Assembly (NCBI GenBank): GCA_019400425.1
Contig: JAFREE010000172.1
Location: 1 to 51,095, forward strand
Source: Hymenochaete sp. R1
Lineage: Eukaryota; Basidiomycota; Agaricomycetes; Hymenochaetales; Hymenochaetaceae
DNA length: 51,095 nt
Direction of reading: 5' to 3'
The translations under genes and the position numbers were made by a program. Under the pieces are notes generated by a model that searched no databases, was not told the DNA's origin, and saw only the letters and a list, made by a program, of their open reading frames with translations. Shown here piece after piece: positions 1 to 10,603 of this stretch (position 1 is its first letter; every line of letters starts with the position of its first letter).

Positions 1-626
1 AACATGCGGGTAGCAGGGGTTAGGAGGGCGGTCCCTAACTCCACCTCCACTTGCGGGGATTGCGTAGGAGGGCAGTCTGAGACTCCTGTACTACGTGATC
101 CTCTTGCACGGAGCGTAGAACTAATCACGATGCTTGGTCTGGCCTCAAACTCGAGACCGGGGTCGACCTTATTGGGGTCGACGCGAGATGGGTGGGTGGG
201 ACCATCTCGGATTCACTGTACACGTATCAGTATGTCGTTTATAGAATTATATCTTGAATGCAGAAAAAATAGTGTGCTTCCATGACCTTTGAGATCAGAT
301 GAAGGTTGTGCCAGTGGACGTTGAAGAGATTAAAAACGCTGGTAAAGCGATGAATCACTTACAATGAGCTCCTCGTTTCCAGTTGCATGCATGTTTCCCA
401 AACGTGACGTGCCGGCTGCTAGCTCTGCCAACTCTGCCTTGCTGAGTATTAATTAATAATTACTTCAGTGCTCCTGCGATAGCCGTGCCCCGGTCCCATC
501 ATGTTTGTGAGGACGGAAGCGGGAGTCTTAAATTTGAAACGTTATCAGTAAAAGAAAAGACGATTACGTGTGCTTACGACAAGAATATCGGAGGGTCTGA
601 TCCAAAACGCACGGTCTAGGAATGAT
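1..626. other. Left edge, no gene recognised
   Basis: Mixed-composition sequence. The longest open frame (4-285, +) has no recognisable domain, no splice-linked continuation and no coding-like periodicity. The TTTT run on the minus strand at 604-607 fits the Pol III terminator of the tRNA gene that follows. Confidence 0.5.
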
Positions 627-711
627 TGCCCCCAGGCCGACTTGAACGACCGACCTCATCATTGCAAACGAAGATTACTAGTGATGCGCTCTACCACTGA
701 GCTATAGGGGC
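627..711 (-). tRNA. tRNA-Thr (anticodon AGT), with 13-nt intron
   Basis: Read on the minus strand, the gene folds as a complete nuclear tRNA. The 7-bp acceptor stem pairs GCCCCTA with TGGGGGC (one T-G pair). The D arm is GCTC/GAGC. The anticodon stem CATCA/TGATG encloses a loop with AGT at positions 34-36, which reads threonine ACN codons after A34-to-inosine editing. A 5-nt variable loop precedes a T arm whose loop is TTCAAGT. A 13-nt insert lies right after the anticodon at the canonical 37/38 position, so splicing by the tRNA endonuclease is expected. Length is 72 nt plus intron, with discriminator A at 627. Four T residues about 20 nt downstream (604-607) can terminate Pol III. Confidence 0.9.
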
Positions 712-1038
712 GCTTAATATCGCTCAGCTTAAGTAAGGTGTCACCACAAAAACCGCTACAGTGCCCATTGGGAAAAGTTCGAAGCAGGATTTCTATACTA
801 ACGCGTGGTACGATTGAATTTTTCGGACCCAAGAATCAGTAATACACTGTGGAAAGAGAGTGAAAGTAAAGAGTAATTATCGACGCGGAGCCGGTCACGG
901 TGGTCGCGTCGTGTCACACCTTGCTACGCGTATAACGTAAGCGTAGTCACTCAGCACACTCGGCTAATCGTGCGTTACGGTGGTCTCGAAATCATTCGCG
1001 AACCGCGCAGCTTCTCTTAAGACTCCATCCTCTCAACC
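712..1038. other. Intergenic, upstream of the Sld7-like gene
   Basis: No gene is visible. It should contain the promoter of the gene starting at 1039. I see no clear TATA box. Confidence 0.4.
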
Positions 1039-2338
1039 ATGCCTTCAATGGTACAACCAACTCAAAGCCATGAAGATCCTCTCAAAGAATCTCATTCCCG
1101 CGGAACAGCCCGTCTTCTCTACAGAGGCGCGCTATCTTTGCCCGATTCGCACCTCATCCTCGACGGGTTGACGTTCACCATAAACTTTCCATCCATGGAT
1201 TCTACTGCTGCTCACGCACTTCTCGAAACGCCTCTCCCGCTTGCACTTGAGAGTTTACGCGGTCGGTCCAGCATCCGATTCATTGATATCGTCAACGTTA
1301 AGGACCACCATTGTGATTTTAATGAGAAGGTTTACCTGTACGACTCTTGCTTGTTCAACTTACCCAGGAGCTCATATTTCTCCGTAGACATGTGCACCCG
1401 CGTTGCATTTTGACAAGACAGATGTTTGAAAATACAATATGCAGTGGTCCAATTTCAGCAGACGGTGTCTCGGAGTGTGGAGTTCGCATCAGCCTTGGGG
1501 ACGAAAGTACGTCGGAGAACAGTGATATCATTGTTTTCGGTCGACCCCATGCTTTCTCGTCTGTCATGCAGCTCTGCGTAGCTCGAATCCTCCCAACACC
1601 GAAGCCATGTGCTGCGTCTGAAACTACAACTGTTCTGAGCAAACCACGGATACCTCGCCCTGATGACCCAACACCAAGAAAACCGCCTCCAACGTTTGGG
1701 GGCATGACTCGGATTGGTCTGGGGATGAAGCGTACTTTGAGTCGAAACTTGACCATGCATGCTGAGGAAGGCGTCAAGATGGAGAAAAAACGCCGAAAAA
1801 AAGATGAAATCATCGAATTGGAAGTCAAACAAAGCGCAGGAAAGGATTCAATACCACTTATAAAGGAACCATCATTCAAGGTTCCACCTCTCCCCGCCGC
1901 TCGGTCCCGGGCTACGCCCAACGACAGAGGTGATGATGCTTCAGTGGCAGTCTCGTGCTCACCGTTGGAAACAGGAAATAAAACGGTGAGTCCGGAACCA
2001 TCCTCTTGCGATGATGGGGTCAGTGACAACGCGTCTAGTTTATCAAGAAAGCTGTAGTGCGTCTCATTAACGCTGCTGGAATCAAGAAGGAGAGTACGGG
2101 TTATAAGGATTTTTACAATCACGTCTATCAAGGAACGTCTTTTGCTTTGGTACGCGGTTTCTAAGATATCGGCTTTGTTATCCTTTCTAAATCTGATTAG
2201 CGATCCAAACTGAATTCAACGGACTTCGAGAAGAATGCGCAACTGAAGGAGTACGTTGACCGGATAGCTCAAGCTCACGTAACTTTGTATCAGGGGGGCA
2301 GTGGTTTCGGTGTTTTGCTGCTGCAACAGCAGTCGTGA
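1039..2338 (+). CDS. SLD7: Sld7-like DNA replication initiation factor
   Basis: Model of four exons: 1039-1329, 1368-1985, 2039-2149 and 2201-2338, giving 385 residues with all phases consistent. The call rests on the last about 85 residues: a basic start (FIKKAVVRLINAAGIKK), a Y-K-D-F...V-Y-Q-G-T-S-F-A-L-R core and an A-H-V-T-L-Y segment. This matches my recollection of the Sld7 C-terminal domain, which binds Sld3 and helps load Cdc45 at origins in the nucleus. The middle is a disordered Pro/Lys-rich linker (KPPPTFGGMTRIGLG, then KKRRKKDE). Intron 1 is only 38 nt; a donor 33 nt further upstream would also keep frame and give 71 nt, so that exon edge is uncertain. The C-terminal domain is well supported by pattern; the N-terminal half is not independently recognisable. 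The long antisense frame across 1355-2131 is a shadow. Confidence 0.6.
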
Positions 2339-2608
2339 TCCTGGGTGAATACAATGGAACTAAGACTTGGTGTGAATTCATGTCCATTTGCATGATTCGT
2401 TACGGCCTTTGACAGACCACTTTTTTTCTTGCGAATATCCGAGCTATTGAAGGCATCTGTCCTGAGGCAACGTACAGTCTGATGAAGAAGTTCAGGCATT
2501 GTTCTGTAAGATTTCAAATGCTTTATTTAGATACATACAAGCATTCAAGCAAGATGATACATTATGATAACAACTATTTTACCAGCACTTGCTCGTAAAT
2601 GACTATCT

Positions 2609-3388
2609 TTAGACGGCCTGACTCCTCCCCGGCGGAGTGCGCGTCATGCTCACTTCACCGCACGACGACCAACCTGAGCTGCCACCGTCTTCCGACGCGC
2701 GCTTGTATGCCTCGACTTTCTTGTGCACCATGCGCTTCACCCCGACATCGACCTCTGCAACCAAAAGGTGGTTATTTCTCTGGTCGATTGCAAACAAGGC
2801 GCCTTCAACAGACGACTCCTCCGAAGAATCGCTTGCGTCAGTCCCCGATCCCGCGAAAACACCTGCCCACCCAGAGTTCCTCCAAGACTTCCTCATCTTT
2901 CTAGGGTCTACATTTGATGCTGATTGAGATGCGGCGACTTTGTCGGCATCATCAAACACATCGCGTTCGATTACGACGCCGGACTTATCGGTGAGGTTAT
3001 GCTCGGAGGGGCTCTTCCCAATACGCTTGAAAATAGGCATCTTGTTGCGCGCTTTGGCGACGGGCTGAATGACGGTACAAGTGACAGTAAAATCTGCTTC
3101 CTCGCGAACAATGAATGTCTTGGGCTTGGAAACCCACCGCCTGGACTTGACTATCATCGGAGACTGTGTAGTGGCCTCAACAAGTCTTGCCTTGTCTGAT
3201 AGTATCCTAGAGGCATGTCGTGGGACGCTGGGCTCAGAGTGGCGGCGAGGGCGGATGTAGCGTTGGAGCGAAAAAGTAGAGCAGCAAGACATCCTTGGAG
3301 CGAGCGATGCCGGTGAGGCAGGACGTGGAAATTGATGGAGGCCGGGAGTGGTGGTGGTGGTGTTTGTGACGGAGGTGGGAAGGGGCAT
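2609..3388 (-). CDS. Hypothetical Ser-rich basic protein
   Basis: One uninterrupted 259-residue frame with an ATG start. It opens with a Thr/Pro-rich stretch, then a basic region (RRHSEPSVPRHASRI) of the kind phosphorylated by basophilic kinases. A second half contains an acidic Ser cluster (DASDSSEESS) followed by a more ordered segment with F-A-I-D-Q-R-N-N and VEVDVGVKRMVHKKVEAYKR. No known domain is recognised, and no signal peptide or membrane segment is seen. Lack of introns is unusual here, but unspliced Ser-rich orphans are common in these fungi. It converges with the Sld7-like gene (270 bp apart). The call rests on length and codon-like composition only. Confidence 0.45.
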   Translation of the reverse strand: MPLPTSVTNTTTTTPGLHQFPRPASPASLAPRMSCCSTFSLQRYIRPRRHSEPSVPRHASRILSDKARLVEATTQSPMIVKSRRWVSKPKTFIVREEADFTVTCTVIQPVAKARNKMPIFKRIGKSPSEHNLTDKSGVVIERDVFDDADKVAASQSASNVDPRKMRKSWRNSGWAGVFAGSGTDASDSSEESSVEGALFAIDQRNNHLLVAEVDVGVKRMVHKKVEAYKRASEDGGSSGWSSCGEVSMTRTPPGRSQAV

Positions 3389-3814
3389 CTTCGTTTACAA
3401 GTAAAAGAGAGTCTTATGAAGTAGCGGAAGGAGCACTAGAAAGTGATAGTGAGACGACCTGAGATGACCGTACCCACCGCTTGCATGATGGTATTTATGA
3501 ACAAGGGGATGCAAGCCACAATGTGTATGTCGGTACGAAGCCACGCACACTTAGGCAGCGTGTGGTCGAAGTACTCCTTATGAGAGAACAAGAGACATCA
3601 GCATAGATGTGGAAAACATTGCCTAGACGTTCCATGTTCAAATTCTCTTCGAAAATGCAACAAGGTGACAGTGGCTGAGTGCAGGTGTGGATTCGGATTC
3701 GAAGCATGGAGCAACAACCGAGTTGCGACGTTGAAGCATCCCGAGAGTTGCTTGATTCAGCCTCAAGATCGACGTGAAGCCTTGGTCTCGAACTTTGTTT
3801 GTGCACAAACGACC
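3389..3814. promoter_or_regulatory. Divergent intergenic region
   Basis: About 430 bp between the starts of the Ser-rich orphan (minus) and the LYR-motif gene (plus), so it should hold promoters for both. No distinct motif was recognised. Confidence 0.3.
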
Positions 3815-4465
3815 ATGGGCCTTCCAGCAGAGTTCTCTTCTCTCTATAGACTTTTCCTGCGAGCAAGCTCAGCGACGACACTACATAACGCCACCTCAAA
3901 GCGATGTCTGAGGCGCTTGTATAGACCTTCCTTTGAAGCAGCTGCTACTATTATCCACAGGTTGCAGTGTCTGAATGAGACGTCAGGAGAAGCTGAGACT
4001 CTTCGACGAAAGTTGGCCATTTTTGACGAGAGAGGTGAGTACTCGAGCAAGTGCTTTCTCATGTGTGTTATTGAGGTCGTTTCTTATTCAGCGAACAACG
4101 CGCTCACTTTCATGCTATCATCATCACGCTCCCGTGGTCTCCCGCACGACGTGATGAAGCAACTGACACACTTGGAACTAACCAATTATTATTGGGTTAC
4201 GCAGCATGCAAGTCATCCAAAGCGTATTTGGGACCCTCAACTACCACATAATTCTGAGGAGTACACTTTGTACCCACCAACACGCTACTCGCGCACCGCG
4301 GTTAAGAGTTTCAGAAAGCGCGAGGAGGACTTCGAGTTCCGAAACAAAATGTGGGGTCCCCTTGGTGAAGCCATTCAAATGTCGCAAGGACGAGATAACC
4401 TCATCTGTGGGAAGGCACAGTTCAATAGGCGAAAGTTCGGGCAGAAGCATGAGGGCAGGAGATGA
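3815..4465 (+). CDS. LYR-motif mitochondrial protein
   Basis: Two exons, 3815-4034 and 4092-4465 (GTGAGT...TTCAG intron of 57 nt), encode 197 residues. The frame is open further upstream, but ATG 3815 is chosen because the Leu-Tyr-Arg motif then falls at residues 10-12 (SSLYRLFLRAS), the usual place in LYR/LYRM proteins. These small matrix proteins use the motif for acyl-ACP binding and act in respiratory-complex assembly, Fe-S transfer or mitoribosome biology. The rest is basic and helical, as expected (RCLRRLYRPSFEAAA), with a later SRGLPHDVMKQL segment and a Trp-Asp-Pro turn. Exact subfamily is not resolved; I think it belongs to a conserved basidiomycete group, but that is recollection. 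Confidence 0.6.
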   Translation: MGLPAEFSSLYRLFLRASSATTLHNATSKRCLRRLYRPSFEAAATIIHRLQCLNETSGEAETLRRKLAIFDERGEYSSKCFLMCVIEVVSYSANNALTFMLSSSRSRGLPHDVMKQLTHLELTNYYWVTQHASHPKRIWDPQLPHNSEEYTLYPPTRYSRTAVKSFRKREEDFEFRNKMWGPLGEAIQMSQGRDNLICGKAQFNRRKFGQKHEGRR

Positions 4466-4935
4466 TTGGAATCTGGGCCAGTATCGTGTATTACTTGTTC
4501 TTGACCTTAGGCTTTCTACATTCACATCGGATCATCAGTTACAATTATTCCTTGTTAATGCAACAACTTATTTAATCGGATGGGGTGGGGTCTATGAAGT
4601 GTACAGGGTACGAACAGTACGAACGCGAACGCAAAGGGCTTGTTGCCTCACTTGGGGGGGCATGTTAATTCCTTTTTAGGCTCCCCTTGTTCTTAGCCGT
4701 GAGATTCGCCTAAACGCAACACTTTGTTAGGGTTCGTGTTGTCTGCGCTATAATGTCGCTCGTGGCTTCATCCAAAAGTACAAGCATGCGAGGACAATGA
4801 ATGTCACCACGGCCATGGTTATAAGATGGCCCTTCCTCTGGATGGATGGACTGTGTCTTCCTTCCTCTATTCCTTTTCGACCGCTACCCTCATCGAGCTT
4901 CCTCCTTTCTCAACTCACTTTCTTCCGCTTTCCGG
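4466..4935. other. Intergenic
   Basis: No gene recognised. It holds the 3' flank of the LYR gene and the promoter of the next gene. The pyrimidine-rich stretch at about 4850-4930, just before ATG 4936, is typical of fungal core promoters. Confidence 0.35.
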
Positions 4936-5976
4936 ATGGAAACAACCTGCAGGCGTACTGGGTCAACTTCGAGGCGGTCACAGCGCATAGTCCACGTTGT
5001 ACAGACCGCCAACGAGACAAATCGAGTCTCCGTTGTGGTGAGTTACTTTAGAAAATAGTATCGATATTTCTCTCTGATCTTTTGCTAAAGGTAACGGATG
5101 ATGACGGAGTCCGAGGCTATTCCGAAGAGTCTGTGGATCTTACGTGTCTGGGAGATGAGGAGAATGCAGCTAGAGATGAAGCTGGAGTCGAGGCAGCTGA
5201 GCAACCCGAGGATCAAAATTCCGCAGTGTTCTTCGAAGTCAACACAAATGATGGATCTATCTACGAGCTTTACCGTGATGATGCCAATACCCTCAATTGC
5301 GAGGAAGAAGAGAATCACGACTTATTCTCGGATGATGAATTCGCATCCATTTGCATCAAAGTCCCTAAGCGGCCACCCACGCCTCTCGTGTTCATTAATG
5401 ACCAGAATTCAATCATCGAAAAAGCATCATCCCCATCTCCCAGTGATTCGGTTACGTTGTACACCGAACAAGCGAGTTCTGAAGGCCATTCCGACTGCGA
5501 TGAGTCTCCAGAAGACGATGACGAGTCGATCTCATGTCATACGTTGTATTCACTCTCTTCGACAGGGTCATCCATTACCTTCGTCAATCCGCAGCGTACG
5601 ATGGCAAACCCATATAGCAAGTCAATGCACAGTCTTGACAAGGCTCAGTCATCGATGTCAATTGGGAAGCCTGAGACGGTCGTTCCTCGCAGCTCGGACA
5701 GTTTGCGCATGCAGGGATACAATTTCGATATGACTCGCTTTGCGCCTCGCACAATTTGTGGTCGTAGTTTTATCCCGGAAGACTCTGCTGATTTGGATGT
5801 ATACTTTTCAAGGGTAGGTTGACTTTTTTTTTCTTATTCTGGTGTGAATTGTACTGATGAGCGTGAGTCAGGGGCCTAATGTCTTCCCGACCCCAGGGCC
5901 CTATCGTCCGAAGCTCCGCAACAAGAAGAGCAACATCGAGAAGAGACTTCTCAACGTCTTCAAGCGGGGTAATTAG
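4936..5976 (+). CDS. Hypothetical acidic Ser-rich protein
   Basis: Three exons (4936-5037, 5091-5813, 5872-5976; introns of 53 and 58 nt, both GT-AG, phase 0) give 309 residues. ATG 4936 opens a basic N-terminus (RRTGSTSRRSQR), and the frame joins cleanly across the GTGAGT intron. The bulk is very acidic and probably disordered (EEEENHDLFSDDEF; CDESPEDDDESIS). The C-terminus turns basic and compact (PYRPKLRNKKSNIEKR, LLNVFKRG). No domain, signal peptide or membrane helix is recognised. The acidic body with a conserved-looking basic tail suggests a binding adaptor, but this is inference from composition only. Confidence 0.55.
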
Positions 5977-6350
5977 GCCTCAGTAGACCAGTGGGTCTAA
6001 CCACGGGATTTCGATTTTTTTGTCTCTCGGACTTTGACTTCGGATTATTCTCAGTCGCATCACCATCTGTATCGTTAGCATCCGTCATCACGACCGGTTC
6101 ACGCTCGTTCATGTCTCCTTCTGCACTTACATCCAACGTCTGTTGCATCCTTTCCACTTTCCTTTACATCGTGTCAGCTTTCCAGAGTCTCGCATCATCT
6201 TCAGTCAGACTTTTGTTTCTTACAACGCTCTCCGCCGGGACTCTCTAATAGTACCAGTAATTTCCCGTAGTAACATTGTTCCTTTCACTCCAATTCGAAT
6301 ACAAGTAATTGAAATTCAGAATCACTTTGCAACTGAAGTCTAAGACCACC
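5977..6350. other. Convergent intergenic region
   Basis: 3' flanks of the acidic orphan (plus) and the BTB gene (minus). No gene recognised. Confidence 0.35.
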
Positions 6351-7160
6351 TCACCACATGATTTTGATATCTACATGATTCCAAGGTACTCCCTTTGCCA
6401 ACATCTCCCTTACCCTGGCAATTTCTACGACCGCCTCCATGCCCAAAACCTCGCCTTCTTTTAATGAGAGATGGTCTTCTCGCAAACAAAAGGCTCTGAG
6501 ACCTGCTGATACACACTCAGAAGCTTTGTAAAGCCGGCCGTAGTCGAGGAGCTCGGAGGGAGTACAATGATCAAGTGTTTTTTTCGTCATAACGTCGTGC
6601 AATGTAGGAATGTCGAGAATGCTCGACATTCTAATAAGTCGGAACCATTCTTCTCTCGAGAATTCGAAGTCGAACGCTCGATAACTAGAAAGATTGAATG
6701 ACTGGTGAAATACGACGAACTTGGTCGTTCGAGTCAACATACCTTGGATAGAGGATGCTTAATAGAAGTTCGAAGTCATTTACGGATACTTCCTCGAGCC
6801 CAACAGGGTGGGCTTCCGACCCAAAGGAAGAACTGTTTGAACACCCTCGTTTTGTCGTTGGGATTTTGCCTTGAAGCGACCGCGATATCTCAACGACAAC
6901 GGATTTGTGCACCCTATACAGTACGACATCAACCTACAACAATGTCGATGATAAGCGGTGCATAGGAAAAGGAACAAATGACGTACTTGGAAGAAGGCAT
7001 TCCCGTCGTTGAACCAGAAGTTTGGGCTTTTAATGGGTGGTACGCGAGTAGCTGAGTCCATTCTCAAGCTCGATTCTTGCGTGAAGGTTTGAGACGAACA
7101 GAAAGAACTTGGGGGCGAGGAGCAAGAGCTGTCGGTCGAGGCGGCTATGTCGGAGGGCAT
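6351..7160 (-). CDS. BTB/POZ domain protein
   Basis: Minus-strand exons 7160-6987, 6933-6743 and 6684-6351 encode 232 residues; introns of 53 (GTACGT) and 58 nt (GTATGT) keep frame. The BTB fold is read from FWFNDGNAFFQ (residues about 48-58), then VDVVLYRVHKSVVV, VSVNDFELLLSILYP, and after the last intron the helical EEWFRLIRMSSILDIPTLHDVM, which is the usual post-BTB helix order. This short BTB architecture is common in Agaricomycetes. BTB domains mediate dimerisation or Cullin-3 binding; no Kelch, MATH or zinc-finger partner is present here, so the function is unknown. The segment between the VHKSVVV strand and SVNDFE looks somewhat diverged from family consensus. Confidence 0.75.
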
Positions 7161-7876
7161 ACTTTCTTCGTACGGCGGAGATGTGATGCAATTGTAGGTT
7201 TAAATAATGAATTGAGACGACCATGGTCCTTATTGAGAGAGGCGCTAGTATGTATTGACAGTACTCTATCACAAGAATCCGCGGGGCTGTGGATAGGGGG
7301 TAAGAGTATGACTATTTGTATTTTTTCTTTCGGGCAAGCGAGTCGGCGCTCCCTAGTGAGACTCGAGAAAGATAACTTAAGCGCCCGGAGGAAAGCCAAA
7401 CCATTACGACAGTGAGTGGGAGTTGAAGTCAAACTGGGATCTTTCTATAGCTGTACACCGCCTTGCTCGGTATCAAGTAGAACAAATGCCTCTTGAGGTC
7501 GTCTATCAAGGCAAGGTGTCTCTCCTGGCTCATAAATCAAGCGCTGCTGCTATGAGTTAGAGTACGTTGGCGAAAGCCTGAGTCCAAGTTGTAGCTGGTG
7601 CGATGGCCACGCGCGCGACGCTGCGACAGCTCGAATCGTGAAGAAAACAGTCCGCGAGTCCGATCCACTGGGACTTCCTTATATGGAAGTCTGTGGCTCA
7701 TGAAATATTGATGTGGCTTGGCTTGCTACCAGTACTTATTCACATTCGTATTGACCATGCATGTCTCCTTCAGACACTCACTTACTTCGCTTTGTTCCTG
7801 CTGTTCGTCTATCAGATACCATCCGAATTGTGTCCACCAAGTCTCTCTCTTCCAGTGACTTCCGAGCCAAAGAAAC
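7161..7876. other. Divergent intergenic region
   Basis: Lies between the BTB start (minus) and the next plus-strand gene. Short open frames on both strands do not link into a convincing gene. Upstream exons of the 7877 gene could lie here, since a splice acceptor is possible near 7855. Confidence 0.3.
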
Positions 7877-8654
7877 ATGATAGGATTAAAAAAGGTAGGC
7901 GCGCTCAGCACCGTTTCGCCAACGTGATACATCTGACGGATTTCGACAGAGCTGGGATTTTGACAGTAGTCCAAATGCAGATGTATCGAAAGACTTCTAT
8001 ACGGAAAGCTATGTCCCATCTCTGAGCCCACGATCACTTGGAACGTTCTCCGAGCGCCAGGCCGAGCTAGAACGATTTAGCATTTCTGCATCCGGAGATT
8101 TAGTCTCGAATACGTTCAATGAATGGCCGAGAGTTTCTGCAGCTTCACAGCATTATGCGTTCAAGGCACGCATAAAGGGCCAGAAAAAGAAGCATCGGTC
8201 GTCATCTGTTGGAAATGTCTTTCTTTCCTCTGCATGTGGAAATTGTTTGCCGGATAAGTACGGACACGCTGAGTTGAGCCGAAGGAATGATTGCGGGAGT
8301 TTGAAAAAGCATAGGAGGGTAGGTCTGAATGGGACGTTACTACATATCTACTTTTACGTTCACTAACGTGCAGCGAACAAGACAATTAGCACGCCTTACG
8401 TGCCAGGCGCGAACACGAATTCGGATGATTCAGAAAAGATCAACATCAAGATTGCTGACGACCTCATAACTTTCCAAAGAAAACTTGGGAGGTGGTGCGA
8501 TAATCCCATTCCGAAAGATATCGAGGAGGTTACACCACCATCGCCGACAAGTACAATTGGCGGCTCGATCTCGAACACCGCCATGGAGACGCTCGTCGAT
8601 ACGTTCTCCGAAGCACAAACACTTCAGGAGGATACCGGAAAGTATCAGGCTTGA
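7877..8654 (+). CDS. Hypothetical protein, 5' end uncertain
   Basis: Best model: exons 7877-7894, 7950-8322 and 8374-8654, about 223 residues. The central exon is fully open, starts directly after TTTCGACAG and reads as Ser/Arg-rich coding sequence (SPRSLGTFSERQAELERF; KARIKGQKKKHRSSSVGN). The last exon has an amphipathic core (IADDLITFQRKLGRWC) and an acidic end. Phase requires donor GTCTGA at 8323 instead of the better-looking GTAGGT four bases upstream. The short first exon (ATG 7877) is the only start I can join in frame, and upstream exons are possible. No domain is recognised. Confidence 0.4.
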
Positions 8655-9643
8655 TATCGGTGATTCTCTCTATTTTTAGTTAGCGGCGCCACTGAGAACT
8701 AAATCAAGGCGCCTTTCCCTCAGACTTCGATATCAAGGATTCCAGCGCCGGACATTCCTTTTTATGTACTCTCGACCACTTTCGTCAGACTAATCAGCTA
8801 CTTTTCGCCGAACAACGGCATTTTGGCTTGATCGAACACTCAATCAGAGTGTCTCTGTCTCCTTGTCAAGTCAGAGCAGGAATTTTCTTTATGAATGATC
8901 ATTAACGCGTTCGAAGACGTTCTTCTTGAGTGTTCCCATTTTATGGCTTCAAAAAACTTAAAAAGAAAATGCCGATCGCGTCTTTGCATGCCTTGTATGT
9001 GTTGCACATGACAACACAGAACAAGTTCCAGTCATATCTGCACGTACATACCATGGCGCCCCTCTAAGCGATCATGGCAATTTTCTGGCGCTATAGCGAC
9101 AGGCTTTTGCCAAACTTAACTCACCAACTTAAATGGTCCAACGTGTTTGAGATTCAGATGGGGAGATGTGCAGCATTAGCGAAAATTCTGGTTAAAAGCA
9201 TTGTGTCAAAGTCCCGTCCAAGATACGAGTACAATGACAAGGTCGACTTGCCCTCCTAAATCCTCTTCGAACTGCCTCTTCTTTGAGAGATTCGGTTCCC
9301 GTAATCTACTCCGTGGGGAATGTGATAAATCGGGTAGTAAGTGCGTTCGACTTTCTGAAAAAGCAGATGTCAGGAGTACTAAAGCATGTCGAAGACTTAC
9401 TTGAGAAAAAAATCAGGTATTGTCAGGCGGCTAAACATAGAGATCACAGTGAACGTTCACTCCGTATGTGTTGAAAAATGCTCTCGTCTCCTGTCGTACC
9501 AACAAGATAACCAAATCAATCAGACATTTGCCGGCCTGCGTTCCCAAGGAGTGTAATTACCGACTATTTAAAGGTTGAGACTCTGAAAATTAGAGGTCAG
9601 CAAAAGTGATTAATCAGGGAGGAAAAATTGAACTCTACATTGA
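8655..9643. other. Intergenic, no gene recognised
   Basis: About 1 kb with several short frames (9074-9259, 9283-9474, +) that show no domain or convincing splicing. One or more 5' exons of the following membrane-protein gene must lie in its right half. Confidence 0.3.
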
Positions 9644-10435
9644 TCACCAGATTACTGCGCAAAGCCAGCTCCAATACAAAGCCATACAAGCGACGAAACC
9701 TATTTTGTCTTTTCCCTTAACTCATATATTCCCTACGTGGTATGTCACTTTTCCTCCACAAGTACTAAGGCTGGACGTTATTTCCAGACAACGATATTCG
9801 CAGGAGCATCCGGGACAAGTCTCCTCTCGTGGGAACAATCAGACTGTACCTGTGATTGGCCTGCTTTTATCCCAGTCTCATTGCTTTGGACGGCAATACT
9901 AAGCGTGACAGGATTAGCATTATCCGTTTTAGCTATGGAAGAGGCTCGAGCAGCAATGGCAATCAATGCCAAAACGGTTTCTGATGAGGGATCAAGTTGT
10001 CCTTGCAGGTTACAAGATTTTCGAAATGAGACCACAGGACAAACCGCCTGTGACGATCGGGGATCAAAGAGACCAGTCGAAAGAACGAGTTTCAAATTGA
10101 GATGTCCACTGGAGGGATGGCCAAAATATAGAAGATTGCTTGTGAGAATTAAAATTTGCCCATTATACTTCATCATAGACTCACTTCAACTTCAGTTCAA
10201 CTGTGTGCTCTATGTGCCCACAATTCTTACAGGTTTATCGTCAATGACTTTCTTGGCTTGCATGATTGCGATCGTGGCCGCTTCAGAATCAAAAACAACG
10301 ACTCTGATCGCAGGCTTGACATGCATCCCGATCATGATTGTGTTCGGAATTTGCGCGGGATGGCTTTTACATAGGCAGAAGAAAAGAGGAATTGTCTTGG
10401 CAGAATTCAATGAGGATACTCAGCTGCGTGTTTGA
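9644..10435 (+). CDS. Hypothetical multi-pass membrane protein, 5' end unresolved
   Basis: Exons read as about 9651-9739, 9788-10141 and 10196-10435; introns 9740-9787 (GTATGT...TTTCCAG) and 10142-10195 (GTGAGA...CTTCAG) keep one frame. The first listed exon has no in-frame ATG after the stop at 9641-9643, so an upstream exon is missing from the model. Hydrophobic segments: one in exon 2 (PVSLLWTAILSVTGLALSVL) and two in the last exon (VPTILTGLSSMTFLACMIAI; LTCIPIMIVFGICAGWLL), followed by a basic cytosolic tail. The arrangement recalls large Agaricomycete orphan membrane families such as DUF6535-like proteins, but no diagnostic motif is seen. Within exon 2 a second frame (9933-10112) is also open, so further splicing is possible. 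Confidence 0.4.
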   Translation, partial: SPDYCAKPAPIQSHTSDETYFVFSLNSYIPYVVCHFSSTSTKAGRYFQTTIFAGASGTSLLSWEQSDCTCDWPAFIPVSLLWTAILSVTGLALSVLAMEEARAAMAINAKTVSDEGSSCPCRLQDFRNETTGQTACDDRGSKRPVERTSFKLRCPLEGWPKYRRLLVRIKICPLYFIIDSLQLQFNCVLYVPTILTGLSSMTFLACMIAIVAASESKTTTLIAGLTCIPIMIVFGICAGWLLHRQKKRGIVLAEFNEDTQLRV

Positions 10436-10603
10436 GCACGATCCTACAGGAACCTGCCATTTGGTGTCAATTCATGTACAGGGAGGCGAAATTAATTGGG
10501 TTCTACTTGATGTGGAGACAAACGAGAGTGTCGAGATCTCCACACCTTCTGCAGAGTATGTTGAAACACAAACAAGTGTATAACACATGTCACTGCATGC
10601 TGC

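Noticed and set aside
1355..2131. 258-codon minus-strand open frame
   Set aside because: Shadow of the Sld7-like gene, whose splice-linked exons and conserved C-terminus are on the plus strand.
9933..10112. Alternative frame in the membrane-protein gene (MPKRFLMRDQVVLAGYKIFE)
   Set aside because: Coding-like, but no pair of introns of normal length joins it to the transmembrane exons; kept only as a note in the gene entry.
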